From: Acidobacteriota bacterium
GTDB taxonomy: Bacteria; Acidobacteriota; Polarisedimenticolia; JACPZX01
Length of the DNA stretch: 42,896 nucleotides
NCBI GenBank assembly: GCA_016195325.1
Contig: JACPZX010000096.1
Span: forward strand, 1 to 42,896
Direction: 5' to 3'
In this document: piece after piece, positions 17,122 through 25,882 of the stretch
How positions within the stretch are numbered: position 1 is the stretch's first letter
Layout of the letters: the number at the start of each line of letters is the position of its first letter
The notes under the pieces: model-generated
Seen by the model: only the letters and a program-made list of their open reading frames with translations
Databases searched by the model: none
What the model was told of the DNA's origin: nothing
Translations under genes and position numbers: made by a program

Positions 17122-18041
17122 TGCGCATCGCCGTCGTCGGCGCCGGCGGGGTCGGGGGATACTTCGGGGCGAAGCTCGCGGCCTCGGGGTCCGACGTCGC
17201 CTTTCTCGCGCGGGGCGCCCATCTCGAGGCGATGCGGTCGCGCGGTCTCGAGGTGCGGAGCCCGCTCGGGGACGTGCGCGTCGAGAAGGTCCGTGCGACC
17301 GCCGATCCCCGCGAGATCGGCCCCGTGGACGCGGTCCTCTTCGCCGTGAAGCTCTACGACGGCGAGCCGGCGGCGCGATCGCTGGGGCCGCTCCTCGGCC
17401 CCGCCACTCCGGTCGTGACGCTCCAGAACGGCGTCGAGAGCGTGGAGCTCCTCTCGCGCGCCGTGGGGCGCGAGCACGTCATGGGGGGCGTCGCGTACGT
17501 CGCGGCGGTCCTCGACGAGCCCGGCGTCATCCGGCACACGGCGATGGGGAGCGTCATCTTCGGCGAGCTCGATCGCTCGAGCACTCCCCGCGCCGCCGCC
17601 CTCCTCGAGGCGTGCACGGCGGCGGGGTTCGGCGCGCGCGTGAGCGATCGGATCGACGTCGAGATCTGGGAGAAGTTCGTGAGGCTCGCCGTCTTCAGCG
17701 GCGTGTGCGCCGTCACCCGCTCGACGATCGGCGCCATCAGGGGCGATCCCGAGACGTTGCGGATGCTCGTCGACGCCCTGGGGGAGACGCTCGCGGTGGC
17801 GCGCGCCCGCGGCATTCCGCTTCGCGACGGCCTCCGCGCCGAGATCCTCCAGATGGTCCAGGACCTCCCCGCGGCGTCCAAGGCGTCGATGCTCGAGGAC
17901 CTCGAGCGCGGAAGGCCTCTCGAGCTCCCGTGGCTCAGCGGCGCCGTCGTCCGGCTCGGGCGGGAGCTGGGGGTCGCGACGCCCGTCCACGCGTTCATCG
18001 CCGCGGCCCTCAAGCTCCAGGCCGGCGGCCGCGGGGCCTGA
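17121..18041 (+). CDS. 2-dehydropantoate 2-reductase family protein (PanE/ApbA)
   Basis: 306 residues of the ketopantoate reductase family, which reduces 2-dehydropantoate to pantoate with NADPH in the pantothenate pathway. The N-terminal nucleotide motif is GAGGVGGYFG; the catalytic-region lysine lies in FAVKLYD, the loop LQNGVES follows, and the C-terminal domain has the EIWEKF lysine motif. Many PanE paralogues act on other 2-keto acids, and pairing with a GNAT rather than pan genes leaves the substrate open, so no symbol is given. An in-frame ATG 12 bases upstream is an alternative start. Confidence 0.9.
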   Translation: MRIAVVGAGGVGGYFGAKLAASGSDVAFLARGAHLEAMRSRGLEVRSPLGDVRVEKVRATADPREIGPVDAVLFAVKLYDGEPAARSLGPLLGPATPVVTLQNGVESVELLSRAVGREHVMGGVAYVAAVLDEPGVIRHTAMGSVIFGELDRSSTPRAAALLEACTAAGFGARVSDRIDVEIWEKFVRLAVFSGVCAVTRSTIGAIRGDPETLRMLVDALGETLAVARARGIPLRDGLRAEILQMVQDLPAASKASMLEDLERGRPLELPWLSGAVVRLGRELGVATPVHAFIAAALKLQAGGRGA

Positions 18042-18084
18042 CGAGGGCCCCGGGCCGCAGCCTGTCAGATCGCGATTCCCGCCG

Positions 18085-21000
18085 TTACTCCGGCTTCCAG
18101 GTCGGGAACCGCCCCGGCGTCCACGGGGCCCCGGCGGCCTCGGCCGCGTCCTCGAGACCCTTCAAGTCCACCGTCACCAGAGTGCGGAGCGTGTCGAGCA
18201 CTTCGCCGAACTGCGAGGCCGCGATGTCGTAGCCGCGGCGGTGCGTGTCGGTCGGTCCCGCCGTGGACGTCCAGTGCCCCTGGACCACCCCTTGAATCCG
18301 ATCGACGATGGACGGGGGAGACGGCTCCTGGTGCGACGCGATCGTCGAATCTCCGTTGAGCTTGATCTCGAGATCCTTGAGCCGGGTCTCGAGAGCCCTG
18401 AGGTCGTCGGCAAGCGCAGGGTTCGCCCCCGGAGTGTCGGCGAGCGCCTTCTTGAGATGATCGAGCCGCCCGTGCGCCTCCTCGGCGACGTCGACGGCTC
18501 CGAGGACGGCGCGCTGGAGGCGGGCCGTCTTGCGCTCGAAGGCGAGCATCGCGGCGCGGTCCTTCACCGACAGCGTGCCGGCCGCGATCGGCGCCGCCTC
18601 GAAGACCTGCGCGTCGCCGAGCGGCGTGACCTTCCCGCCGACTCGCTTCGCGATCGCGACGCGGTACGTCCCGGGCGAGGCGAGCGGCCCCTGGACGGTC
18701 TCGCGGAAGGGATCGTCGGTCGTCGGCGGCTTGAGGTTCGTCGGGTTCGAGGCGGGATAGCGGAGGTCCCACGCGACGCGGTGGAAGCCGGCCGTGACCG
18801 GCCCGGTCAGGCGACTCACGACGCCCCCCTGGTCGTCGGTGACGGTAATAATGATGGCCGGCTCCTCCTCCCGCTCCTCGGCCCTGAGGGCCTCCCACGA
18901 CGGGTAGGAGATGGCGTCCCCCTTCTTGATCGCGTCCTTTTCCGCCGCCTGGCGCTGCTTCTTCAGCGTCTTGATCTCGTCCTTGAGGTAGTACGTGACG
19001 ACGGCGCCGAAGGGAGGGTTGGGGGCCGAGAAGAAGGTCTCGCCGAGGAAGCTCTTCTCGCGGAGCCCGAACGGCGAGGAGGGGATGAACATCGCGGCCG
19101 GCTTCACCGGAAAGAGCATCGACTCCTGATCGAGCGCCTCGCGCGTGATCTTCCGGAGCGGCGCGTAGTCGTCGAGGATGTAGAAGCCGCGGCCGAAGGT
19201 GGCGATCACCAGATCGTTCTCGCGCTTCTGGATCACGATGTCCCGCACGGCGATCGTCGGCAGGCCCCCCTTGAGCTGGATCCACTTCGCCCCGCCGTCG
19301 ATCGTGAAGTAGAGCCCGAACTCGGTCCCCGCGAAGAGGAGATCGGGGTTCACGTGATCCTCGGCGATCGAGTAGACGGTGCCGCGCTCGGGGAGATCCC
19401 CTGCGATCGAGGTCCAGCTCGCGCCGCGGTCGGTGGACTTGAGGAGATACGGCTTGAAGTCCCCCATCTGGTGGTTGTCGAACGCCGCGTACACGGTGCC
19501 GTCCCTGGCTCCGGACGCCCGGAGCGCCGAGACGTACGTGTTCTCGGGGACCCCGGGGAACTTCTCGATCTTCCGCCACTCCTTCCCGCCGTTCTCCGTC
19601 ACCTGGACGAGCCCGTCGTCGGTGCCGGCGTAGAGGAGCCCCTCCTTGAGGGGCGACTCGTGGAGCGAGACGATGTTCCCGTAGAAGGAGGTCGACGTGT
19701 TCTTGGCGACCGAGTCGACGCTGAAGACGCGCCCCATGATCTTCAGCTTGTTGCGGTCGATCTGGCGCGAGAGATCCGGGCTCACCGCCGTCCAGGTGTC
19801 GCCGCGATCGTCGCTCCGGAAGATCTTCTGCGAGGCGAAGTAGAGGCGCGTGTGGGAGTGCGGGCTGATGATGAGAGGGGAGTCCCAGTTCCACCTCAGG
19901 GGAACCCCGTCCGGGCCGGGTTGGGGCTGGATGTCGAGGATCTCGCCGTTCTTCCGGTCGTGGCGGATGAGGCCGCCGTACTGCGATTCGGAGTAGACGA
20001 TGTCGGGGTTCTCGGGATCAACTTGAGGTTGGAAGCCGTCGCCTCCGACCGTGACGAACCAGTCGGGGTTCGTGATGCCGTGCGTCGTCCGGGTCCGCGA
20101 GGGGCCGCCGAGGGTCTGGTTGTCCTGAGTGCCGCCGTAGACGTTGTAGAAGGGCTTCGCGTCGTCCACCGCCACGCGGTAGAACTGCGTCACGGGGAGG
20201 TTCTCGAAGTAGCGCCAGCGCGCGCCGCGATCGAACGTCTCGTAGAGCCCGCCGTCGCAGCCGACGAGGAGGTGATCCGTGCGGTCCGGGTCGATCCAGA
20301 CGACGTGGTTGTCGACGTGCTTGTACTTCTCGCCGAGGCGCGCGAAGGTCTTCCCGCCGTCCTCGGTGATGTTCAGCCAGGTGTCGATGGCGTAGACGCG
20401 CCCGACGACCTTCGGGTCCGCGAAGATCTCGTTGTAGTACTGCCCGCCGTTCGGGGCGTAGTCGCTCATCTTCTCCCAGTTGCCGCCCTGATCGACGGAG
20501 CGGTAGAAGCCGCCGGCCTTGTTGACCGACTCGATGACCGCGTAGACGACGTCGGGGTTCGCCGGGGAGACGGCGAGCCCGATGCGCCCCATCTCCTCCT
20601 TGGGGAGGCCGTTCTCGAGCTTCTTCCACGTCGCGCCGGCATCCGTGGACTTGTAGATCGCGGACTCCGGGCCGCCGTCGATGAGCGTGAAGACGTGGCG
20701 GCGGCGCTGGTAGGCCGAGGCGAAGAGGATGTCGGGGTTCCGCGGGTCCGCGACCACCTCGTTGACGCCGGTGTCGTCGCTGATCTTCAGCGACTGCTTC
20801 CAGGTCTTCCCGCCGTCGGTCGTCTTGTAGAGGCCGCGCTCCCCGCCGGAGGTCCAAAGGGGCCCCTGCGCGGCGACGTACACGACGTTGCCGTCGCGCG
20901 GATCGACGAGGATCCGGCCGATGTGCTCGGACGTCTTGAGGCCGACGTTCTCCCAGTTCTTGCCGCCGTCGATCGACTTGTAGACGCCGTCGCCGTACGC

Positions 21001-21372
21001 GACGCTCCGCTGGCTGTTGTTCTCGCCGCTTCCCACCCAGACGACGAGGGGGTTCTTCGGATCGAGCGTGACGCACCCGATCGAGAACGACGCCTGCGAG
21101 TCGAAGATCGGCGTCCAGGTCGTTCCGGCGTTCGTCGTCTTCCAGACGCCCCCGGAGGCGACGGCGACGTACCAGGTGGAGACGTCGCGCGGGTGCACGG
21201 CGAGATCGGCGACCCGTCCCGACGTCTGCGCCGGTCCGATGCCGCGGAGGGCGAGGCCGGTGAAGGTGTCGGCTTTCATCTTGTTCGCGTCGGACTTGTC
21301 GTCCTCCTTGGCGACGAGCGCGGCGGAGGAGGCGATGAGCAGGCAGAGCAGGGCGGCGGCAGTTCGCTTCAT
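18085..21372 (-). CDS. Large secreted Asp-box (BNR/sortilin-like) beta-propeller protein
   Basis: A 1095-residue exported protein with a standard signal peptide (MKRTAAALLCLLIASSAALVA). Roughly the first 750 residues hold at least ten Asp-box repeats of the form S/T-x-D-x-G-x-x-W, for example GVWKTTNAGTTW, GLYKTTDGGKTW and KIFRSDDRGDTW, indicating one or two sialidase/VPS10-type propellers. The last 300 residues are a different, partly helical region. Such proteins are often labelled glycosyl hydrolase, but Asp boxes are structural and no sialidase arginine triad is evident, so enzymatic activity is unproven. The ATG at 21372 has GGAG about nine bases upstream. It is divergent from the lipoprotein hydrolase. 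Confidence 0.88.
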   Translation of the reverse strand: MKRTAAALLCLLIASSAALVAKEDDKSDANKMKADTFTGLALRGIGPAQTSGRVADLAVHPRDVSTWYVAVASGGVWKTTNAGTTWTPIFDSQASFSIGCVTLDPKNPLVVWVGSGENNSQRSVAYGDGVYKSIDGGKNWENVGLKTSEHIGRILVDPRDGNVVYVAAQGPLWTSGGERGLYKTTDGGKTWKQSLKISDDTGVNEVVADPRNPDILFASAYQRRRHVFTLIDGGPESAIYKSTDAGATWKKLENGLPKEEMGRIGLAVSPANPDVVYAVIESVNKAGGFYRSVDQGGNWEKMSDYAPNGGQYYNEIFADPKVVGRVYAIDTWLNITEDGGKTFARLGEKYKHVDNHVVWIDPDRTDHLLVGCDGGLYETFDRGARWRYFENLPVTQFYRVAVDDAKPFYNVYGGTQDNQTLGGPSRTRTTHGITNPDWFVTVGGDGFQPQVDPENPDIVYSESQYGGLIRHDRKNGEILDIQPQPGPDGVPLRWNWDSPLIISPHSHTRLYFASQKIFRSDDRGDTWTAVSPDLSRQIDRNKLKIMGRVFSVDSVAKNTSTSFYGNIVSLHESPLKEGLLYAGTDDGLVQVTENGGKEWRKIEKFPGVPENTYVSALRASGARDGTVYAAFDNHQMGDFKPYLLKSTDRGASWTSIAGDLPERGTVYSIAEDHVNPDLLFAGTEFGLYFTIDGGAKWIQLKGGLPTIAVRDIVIQKRENDLVIATFGRGFYILDDYAPLRKITREALDQESMLFPVKPAAMFIPSSPFGLREKSFLGETFFSAPNPPFGAVVTYYLKDEIKTLKKQRQAAEKDAIKKGDAISYPSWEALRAEEREEEPAIIITVTDDQGGVVSRLTGPVTAGFHRVAWDLRYPASNPTNLKPPTTDDPFRETVQGPLASPGTYRVAIAKRVGGKVTPLGDAQVFEAAPIAAGTLSVKDRAAMLAFERKTARLQRAVLGAVDVAEEAHGRLDHLKKALADTPGANPALADDLRALETRLKDLEIKLNGDSTIASHQEPSPPSIVDRIQGVVQGHWTSTAGPTDTHRRGYDIAASQFGEVLDTLRTLVTVDLKGLEDAAEAAGAPWTPGRFPTWKPE

Positions 21373-21414
21373 CGGTCGATCTCCAGGCTGTGAGAATGGG
21401 GAAATGGGACGCCC

Positions 21415-21444
21415 ATAGTATCCTGTCGGCCCCATGCGCACCAA
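21415..21444 (-). promoter_or_regulatory. Candidate promoter for the Asp-box protein
   Basis: On the minus strand TTGGTG (21439-21444) and TACTAT (21415-21420) are 18 bases apart. The -10 box is nearly symmetrical (ATAGTAT), so the same bases could also serve the plus-strand gene at 21434, whose start codon the -35 overlaps closely. Confidence 0.35.
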
Positions 21445-22864
21445 GCCGGCCGCCCTCGCCCTCCTCGGCCTCCTCGGGTGCGCTCCGGCCGGGCTTCACG
21501 AGTGCCGGATTCCCGGCGTGGACGAGCCCCTTCGCTGCGGGACACTCGAGGTCTTTGAGGACCGGGAGGCGCGGCGGGGCCGGACGATCCCGCTGAACGT
21601 CGTCGTGATCCCGGCCCGGGGCCCGACCGTGCGCCCCGACCCCCTCTTCGATCTCTCGGGAGGCCCGGGGCTCGCGTCCACGGAAGGGGCCGGCTTCTAC
21701 GCCGGCGAGGGGGCGGCCTACCGTCGCGAGAGGGACGTCGTCCTCGTGGATCAGCGGGGGACGGGGAAGTCCAACCCATTGACCTGCGATCTCGCGACGG
21801 ACGATCCGAACCCGCGCGGGATCCTCGACGAGATGTACCCCCCCACGGCCGTCGCCGCCTGCCACGCTTCGCTCACGTCCCGTGCGAACCTGGGCCTTTA
21901 CACGACGCCGATCGCGATGGACGACCTCGACGACGTGCGCGCGTGGCTCGGGTACGATCGCATCGACCTCTTCGGCCTCTCGTACGGCACGCGCGCGGCG
22001 ATGACGTACATGTCGCGGCATCCGGATCACGTGCGGAGCGCCATCCTCGTGGGGGTCGCGCCCCCGGGGATGAACATCCCGCTCCACCACGCCGCCGACG
22101 CGCAGCGGGCGATGGATCTCCTGCTCCAGGACTGCGCCGCGGACGCCGCGTGCTCCGGCGCCTTCCCGAAGGCGCGGGCGGAGCTCGACGACCTGATGGC
22201 GGCGCTCGAGCGCGAGCCGGCGAAAGTCGAGCACGTCGTTCCGGGAAAAGGCGGGAAGCTCCATCTCACGCTCCGCCGCGAGATCGTCGCCGAGAAGCTC
22301 CGCTTCCTGCTCTACAGCGCCTCGACCGCGCGGCGCATCCCCCTCGTCGTCCACCGGGCCCTCGCCGGGGACTACGAGCCCTTCCTCGCGCTCGCCCTAG
22401 GCGACGAGGGGGGCCCGTCGGGGATCGCGGACGGGATGTACCTCTCCGTCACGTGCCCGGAGGACACTCGCCGGATCGATCCGGCCGAGGCGCGGGCGTT
22501 GAACTCGGGGACCTTCGTCGGCGATTACCGAGTCTTCCAGCAGACGCGCGCCTGCTCGATGTGGCCGGAGGCGCAGCTCCCCGCCGGCTACTTCGATCCC
22601 TTCTTCACGAAGGCCCCGGTGCTGATATTCTCGGGGCGCCTCGATCCCGTCACCGCGCCGCACTGGGCCGAGGAGATCGCCGCGCGCCTCCCGCACGCCC
22701 GGAACGTCATGCTGCACGGCGCGGGGCACGGGCCCGGGGGGCTCTCCCACACCGAGTGCCTTGACGGGATCATCCTCCGGTTCCTCGACGCGGGGGCGGT
22801 CGAAGCTCTCGACAAGGCGTGCGTCGAGAGCATGGCGCCGCCGCCGTTCAGCCTCGTCCCTTAG
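21434..22864 (+). CDS. Alpha/beta-hydrolase lipoprotein (TAP/tripeptidyl aminopeptidase-like)
   Basis: A 476-residue hydrolase of the prolyl-aminopeptidase/TAP group. It starts with a short hydrophobic segment and lipobox LLGC (C16), so it is likely a lipid-anchored envelope protein. The oxyanion region is DLSGGPGLAS, followed by VDQRGTGKS, nucleophile S183 in GLSYG, acid D404 in SGRLDPVT and base H432 in GAGHGPGG, i.e. a full triad. The C-terminal TAP-like domain is also recognisable. Peptide substrates are likely by family. It leads a three-gene plus-strand run with a DUF1835 and a DUF1330 gene, with gaps of about 20 bases. Confidence 0.88.
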   Translation: MRTKPAALALLGLLGCAPAGLHECRIPGVDEPLRCGTLEVFEDREARRGRTIPLNVVVIPARGPTVRPDPLFDLSGGPGLASTEGAGFYAGEGAAYRRERDVVLVDQRGTGKSNPLTCDLATDDPNPRGILDEMYPPTAVAACHASLTSRANLGLYTTPIAMDDLDDVRAWLGYDRIDLFGLSYGTRAAMTYMSRHPDHVRSAILVGVAPPGMNIPLHHAADAQRAMDLLLQDCAADAACSGAFPKARAELDDLMAALEREPAKVEHVVPGKGGKLHLTLRREIVAEKLRFLLYSASTARRIPLVVHRALAGDYEPFLALALGDEGGPSGIADGMYLSVTCPEDTRRIDPAEARALNSGTFVGDYRVFQQTRACSMWPEAQLPAGYFDPFFTKAPVLIFSGRLDPVTAPHWAEEIAARLPHARNVMLHGAGHGPGGLSHTECLDGIILRFLDAGAVEALDKACVESMAPPPFSLVP

Positions 22865-22883
22865 CTCCGCTGGAAGGAGACAG

Positions 22884-23876
22884 ATGCTCCACGTCGCGAG
22901 CGGCGAGTCGACGATCGAGAGGCTGAGGCACGCGGGCGTGCGCGGCTACATGGTCCCGTGGCTCGACATCCTCCATGAGGGTCCCGTGCCGGCCGACGTC
23001 GCCCCCGCCGCCCTCAGGGAGCTCCGCGCGCGCTTCATCGCGGAGCGGGGCTGGGGGGACGAGGTCGCCGTGCGCGGGGCGCTCCAGAGGCGCGACGCGG
23101 CGCTCGCCGCGTTCCGCGAGCACGACGAGATCGTTCTCTGGCTCGAGCGTGGCCTCGTCGCCCAGCTCCAGCTCGCGCAGGTCCTCGATTTTCTCGCGGG
23201 GCGGGCGCTCGGATCGCTCCGAGTCACGCGCCTCGACACCGCCGATCCGCTCGGCCGGATGTCCGCAGAGACGCTCCGGGAAGCGTTCGAGCAGCGGGTT
23301 GCGGTCACCGATCGTGGGCGCGACCTCGCGCGACGCGCCTGGATCGCTTTCCGCGCCCCCGAGCCGGTCGCAATCGAGACGGCTGTGGCGGCGATCGAGC
23401 CCGAGCTGCCGCACCTCGCAGCCGCGCTCGTCCGCCATCTCGAGGAGTTCCCCTCGACGCGCGACGGCCTCTCCCGCACCGAGCGCCAAATTCTTCAGGC
23501 CGTCAGCGATGGCCGGGCCGTCCTCCGCGACACGCACGTCGCCTCGCATCACGAGAGGGAGCCCCATACTTTTCTGGGCGACAGCGTCTTCGCGCGCCAC
23601 GTCGAGGTCCTCGGCGAAGGACCCGACCCGGCGATCGCCCGCCTCGACGGCGCGCCGATCCGCGCCCCGAAACCGGAGGAGGACGGAGACGTATTCTGGA
23701 AGGGGCGCGTGCGACTGACCGACACTGGCTTCTCGCTCCTCGAGGGGAAGAAGGACTGGATCAAAGCCCACGGGATCGATCGCTGGCTCGGCGGCGTCTG
23801 CCTCGTCGGGCAGGCGATCGCGTGGCGATGGAACGAGGCGAAGCGGCAGATCCAGCGGACGGGCATCTACGAGTGA
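22884..23876 (+). CDS. DUF1835 domain protein
   Basis: 330 residues. The N-terminal segment MLHVASGESTIERLRHAG through DILHEGPVP matches the DUF1835 pattern, in which a small Rossmann-like unit begins with a conserved nucleotide-like loop, and the middle GLSRTERQILQAV plus the FLGD motif match the companion C-terminal region. No biochemical function is established for the family. AAGGAGA five bases before the ATG is a strong ribosome site. No signal peptide or membrane segment is visible, so it should be cytosolic, although the gene upstream encodes a lipoprotein; co-transcription need not mean a shared pathway. Confidence 0.82.
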   Translation: MLHVASGESTIERLRHAGVRGYMVPWLDILHEGPVPADVAPAALRELRARFIAERGWGDEVAVRGALQRRDAALAAFREHDEIVLWLERGLVAQLQLAQVLDFLAGRALGSLRVTRLDTADPLGRMSAETLREAFEQRVAVTDRGRDLARRAWIAFRAPEPVAIETAVAAIEPELPHLAAALVRHLEEFPSTRDGLSRTERQILQAVSDGRAVLRDTHVASHHEREPHTFLGDSVFARHVEVLGEGPDPAIARLDGAPIRAPKPEEDGDVFWKGRVRLTDTGFSLLEGKKDWIKAHGIDRWLGGVCLVGQAIAWRWNEAKRQIQRTGIYE

Positions 23877-23897
23877 GCGGCTGAGGGGAGGGATTGC

Positions 23898-24185
23898 ATG
23901 GCGGCGTACGTGATCGTGAACATCGGCGTCGAGGACGCTGCGAGCTACGAGGAGTACAAGGGGCCGGCAGCCGCAACCGTGACGGAGTACGGCGGCCGCT
24001 ACCTCGCGCGCGGCGGCACGGCGGAGGCGCTCGAGGGCGATTGGAAGCCCCGCCGGCTCGTCATCCTGGAGTTTCCGAGCACCGCGCGCGCCCGCGAATG
24101 GTGGAATTCCCAGGAATACGCCCCGCTGAAGGCGCTGAGGCAGCGGTGCGCGTCGACGGAGATGGTTCTGGTCGAGGGGATCTAG
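23898..24185 (+). CDS. DUF1330 family small protein
   Basis: A 95-residue dimeric alpha/beta-barrel-type protein. The motifs YVIVNIGVEDAASYEEYK, GGRYLARGG and EFPSTARAREWWNSQEY are the DUF1330 hallmarks. The fold is of the ferredoxin-like stress/monooxygenase kind; function is unknown. GGGAGG lies before the ATG. Its TAG stop overlaps the stop of the convergent CRTAC1 gene on a CTAG palindrome. Confidence 0.9.
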   Translation: MAAYVIVNIGVEDAASYEEYKGPAAATVTEYGGRYLARGGTAEALEGDWKPRRLVILEFPSTARAREWWNSQEYAPLKALRQRCASTEMVLVEGI

Positions 24186-25882
24186 GGAACGATTCCCGCC
24201 GTCTCGTCGATGACGATCGCCCGGCCGGTCGCAACGTCCTTGATCTGCTGCGACGCCCCCGACGGCCACACGATGTCGATGGTGTCGACCCGCGGAACCC
24301 CCGGCCCGAACCCGAACGTGACCGCCAGCTCGCTCGCGGACTCGTAGCTCGACCCGCTCCTCACGTACCCGCTCTGCGTCCGGCCACCCGCCGTGACACG
24401 CACCGTCGCGCCGATCCCGTCCCGATTGCTCTTCGTCCCGCGGAGCCTCACGCGCAGCCACGACGAGGCGTTGCCGCCGTCGTTGCGTAGAAGGCGCGCC
24501 GGGCCGCCGTTCGCCGTCACGAGAATGTCGAGATCCCCGTCCCCGTCGTAGTCGCCGTACGCCGCGCCCCGCGCGACCATCGGAACCGCGAGCGCCTCGC
24601 CGGACCTCTCGCCCACCGGCTCGAAGGTCCCCGTGCCCGTGTTCCGGAAGAGGTGGGGCTTCTGGGCGTACGTGACCTCCTTCTGCAGCCGGTTGATGTC
24701 GTCCTCGACGTGGCCGTTCGCGATGAAGATGTCGGGGTGGCCGTCGAGGTCGTAGTCGAAGAAGAAGGCGCCGAAGGCGAGCGTGAGAAGGCTCGGCTGG
24801 CCGATCCCCGCGCGCGGGGCGTCGTCGATGAAGAGCCCCGACCCCTCGTTGTGGTAGAGGGCGAGCATCTCGTTGCTGAAGTTGCCGACGACGAGGCTCT
24901 CGCGGCCGCTCCCGTCGTAGTCGGCGGCGTCGATCCCCATGGCGCCGCGGGCCACGCCCGTCTCGGAGAAGGCGATCCCCGACTCGCGCCCGACCTCCTT
25001 GAACGTCCCGTCGTGGTTGTTACGGTAGAGGTAGTTGGGCTGCGTGTCGTTCGCGATGGCGACGTCGGGCCATCCGTCGCCGTCGAAGTCGAGGACGGCC
25101 AGCCCCAGGCTCTTGCCCGTGAGGTTCTCGATTCCCGACGCCTTCGAGACGTCGGTGAAATGGCCGTTGCCGTCGTTGCGATAGAGCCTCGGGCCCTCTC
25201 CCTTGTACGACTCGGGGGTGCAGTACGACTTCGACGTCCCGTCGATCGTGCAGGTCAGGTCGTTCGCCTGCGACCACTCGACGTAGTAGCCGGCCAGGAG
25301 ATCGAGATCGCCGTCCCGATCGTAGTCGAGGAAGGCCGCGCTCGAGCCGAACCCCGCGCGGGCCACGCCGGCCGCCGCAGCGACCTCCTCGAACTTTCCG
25401 TCGCCGCGGTTGTGGTACAGCCGTGCGGGGCCGAGCGCCGTGACGAAGAGGTCGTCGTGGCCGTCGTTGTCGTAGTCGCCCACGGCGACTCCCATGCCGA
25501 AGAGCTCCTGCTTCAGCCCCGCAGCGGCCGTGATCTCCTCGAACTTCCCACCGCCGAGGTTCCGGTAGAGCGCCGGGTACGTCGCCTTCTGATGATGCGA
25601 CGGCCAGTCCGCTCCGTTGACGAGGTAGATGTCGAGCTTTCCATCGCCGTCGGCGTCGAGGAAGGCGCACCCCGAGCCCATCGTCTCGGGGAGATACTTC
25701 TTCCCGAACGCGCCGTTGTTGTGCGTGAACCGGATCCCGGCCTCGGCCGTCACGTCGGTGAAGGTCGGGAGGGACGAGACCGCGGGCTTCGCGGCGGGCG
25801 GGGGGGACGGTGCTTCGGCCTTGCCGCCGCAGCCCGACAGAAGCGCCAGGCCGAGGACCACGCTCACCCGGAAGTCTCTCAC
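24182..25882 (-). CDS. CRTAC1-like FG-GAP/ASPIC-UnbV lipoprotein
   Basis: 566 residues starting with a lipoprotein signal (lipobox LLSGC, Cys about 18) and a Pro/Ala linker. The body is a seven-bladed FG-GAP propeller with repeated calcium-type loops such as DADGDGKLD, DYDNDGHDD, DYDRDGDLD, DFDGDGWPD and DYDLDGHPD, followed by the ASPIC/UnbV domain (RDGIGATVRVTAGG to TIDIVWPSG). Members are surface or periplasmic; enzymatic activity is not established. Its ATG overlaps the stop of the upstream cytochrome-TPR gene by four bases, so the two are translationally coupled and probably work together. Confidence 0.92.
   Translation of the reverse strand: MRDFRVSVVLGLALLSGCGGKAEAPSPPPAAKPAVSSLPTFTDVTAEAGIRFTHNNGAFGKKYLPETMGSGCAFLDADGDGKLDIYLVNGADWPSHHQKATYPALYRNLGGGKFEEITAAAGLKQELFGMGVAVGDYDNDGHDDLFVTALGPARLYHNRGDGKFEEVAAAAGVARAGFGSSAAFLDYDRDGDLDLLAGYYVEWSQANDLTCTIDGTSKSYCTPESYKGEGPRLYRNDGNGHFTDVSKASGIENLTGKSLGLAVLDFDGDGWPDVAIANDTQPNYLYRNNHDGTFKEVGRESGIAFSETGVARGAMGIDAADYDGSGRESLVVGNFSNEMLALYHNEGSGLFIDDAPRAGIGQPSLLTLAFGAFFFDYDLDGHPDIFIANGHVEDDINRLQKEVTYAQKPHLFRNTGTGTFEPVGERSGEALAVPMVARGAAYGDYDGDGDLDILVTANGGPARLLRNDGGNASSWLRVRLRGTKSNRDGIGATVRVTAGGRTQSGYVRSGSSYESASELAVTFGFGPGVPRVDTIDIVWPSGASQQIKDVATGRAIVIDETAGIVP

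Noticed and set aside
18241-21393. A 1050-codon open frame on the plus strand antisense to the Asp-box protein
   Set aside because: Its translation is Arg/Val/Asp-rich with no domain; it exists because GC-rich third positions remove stops on the opposite strand. The minus-strand frame has a signal peptide and repeats.
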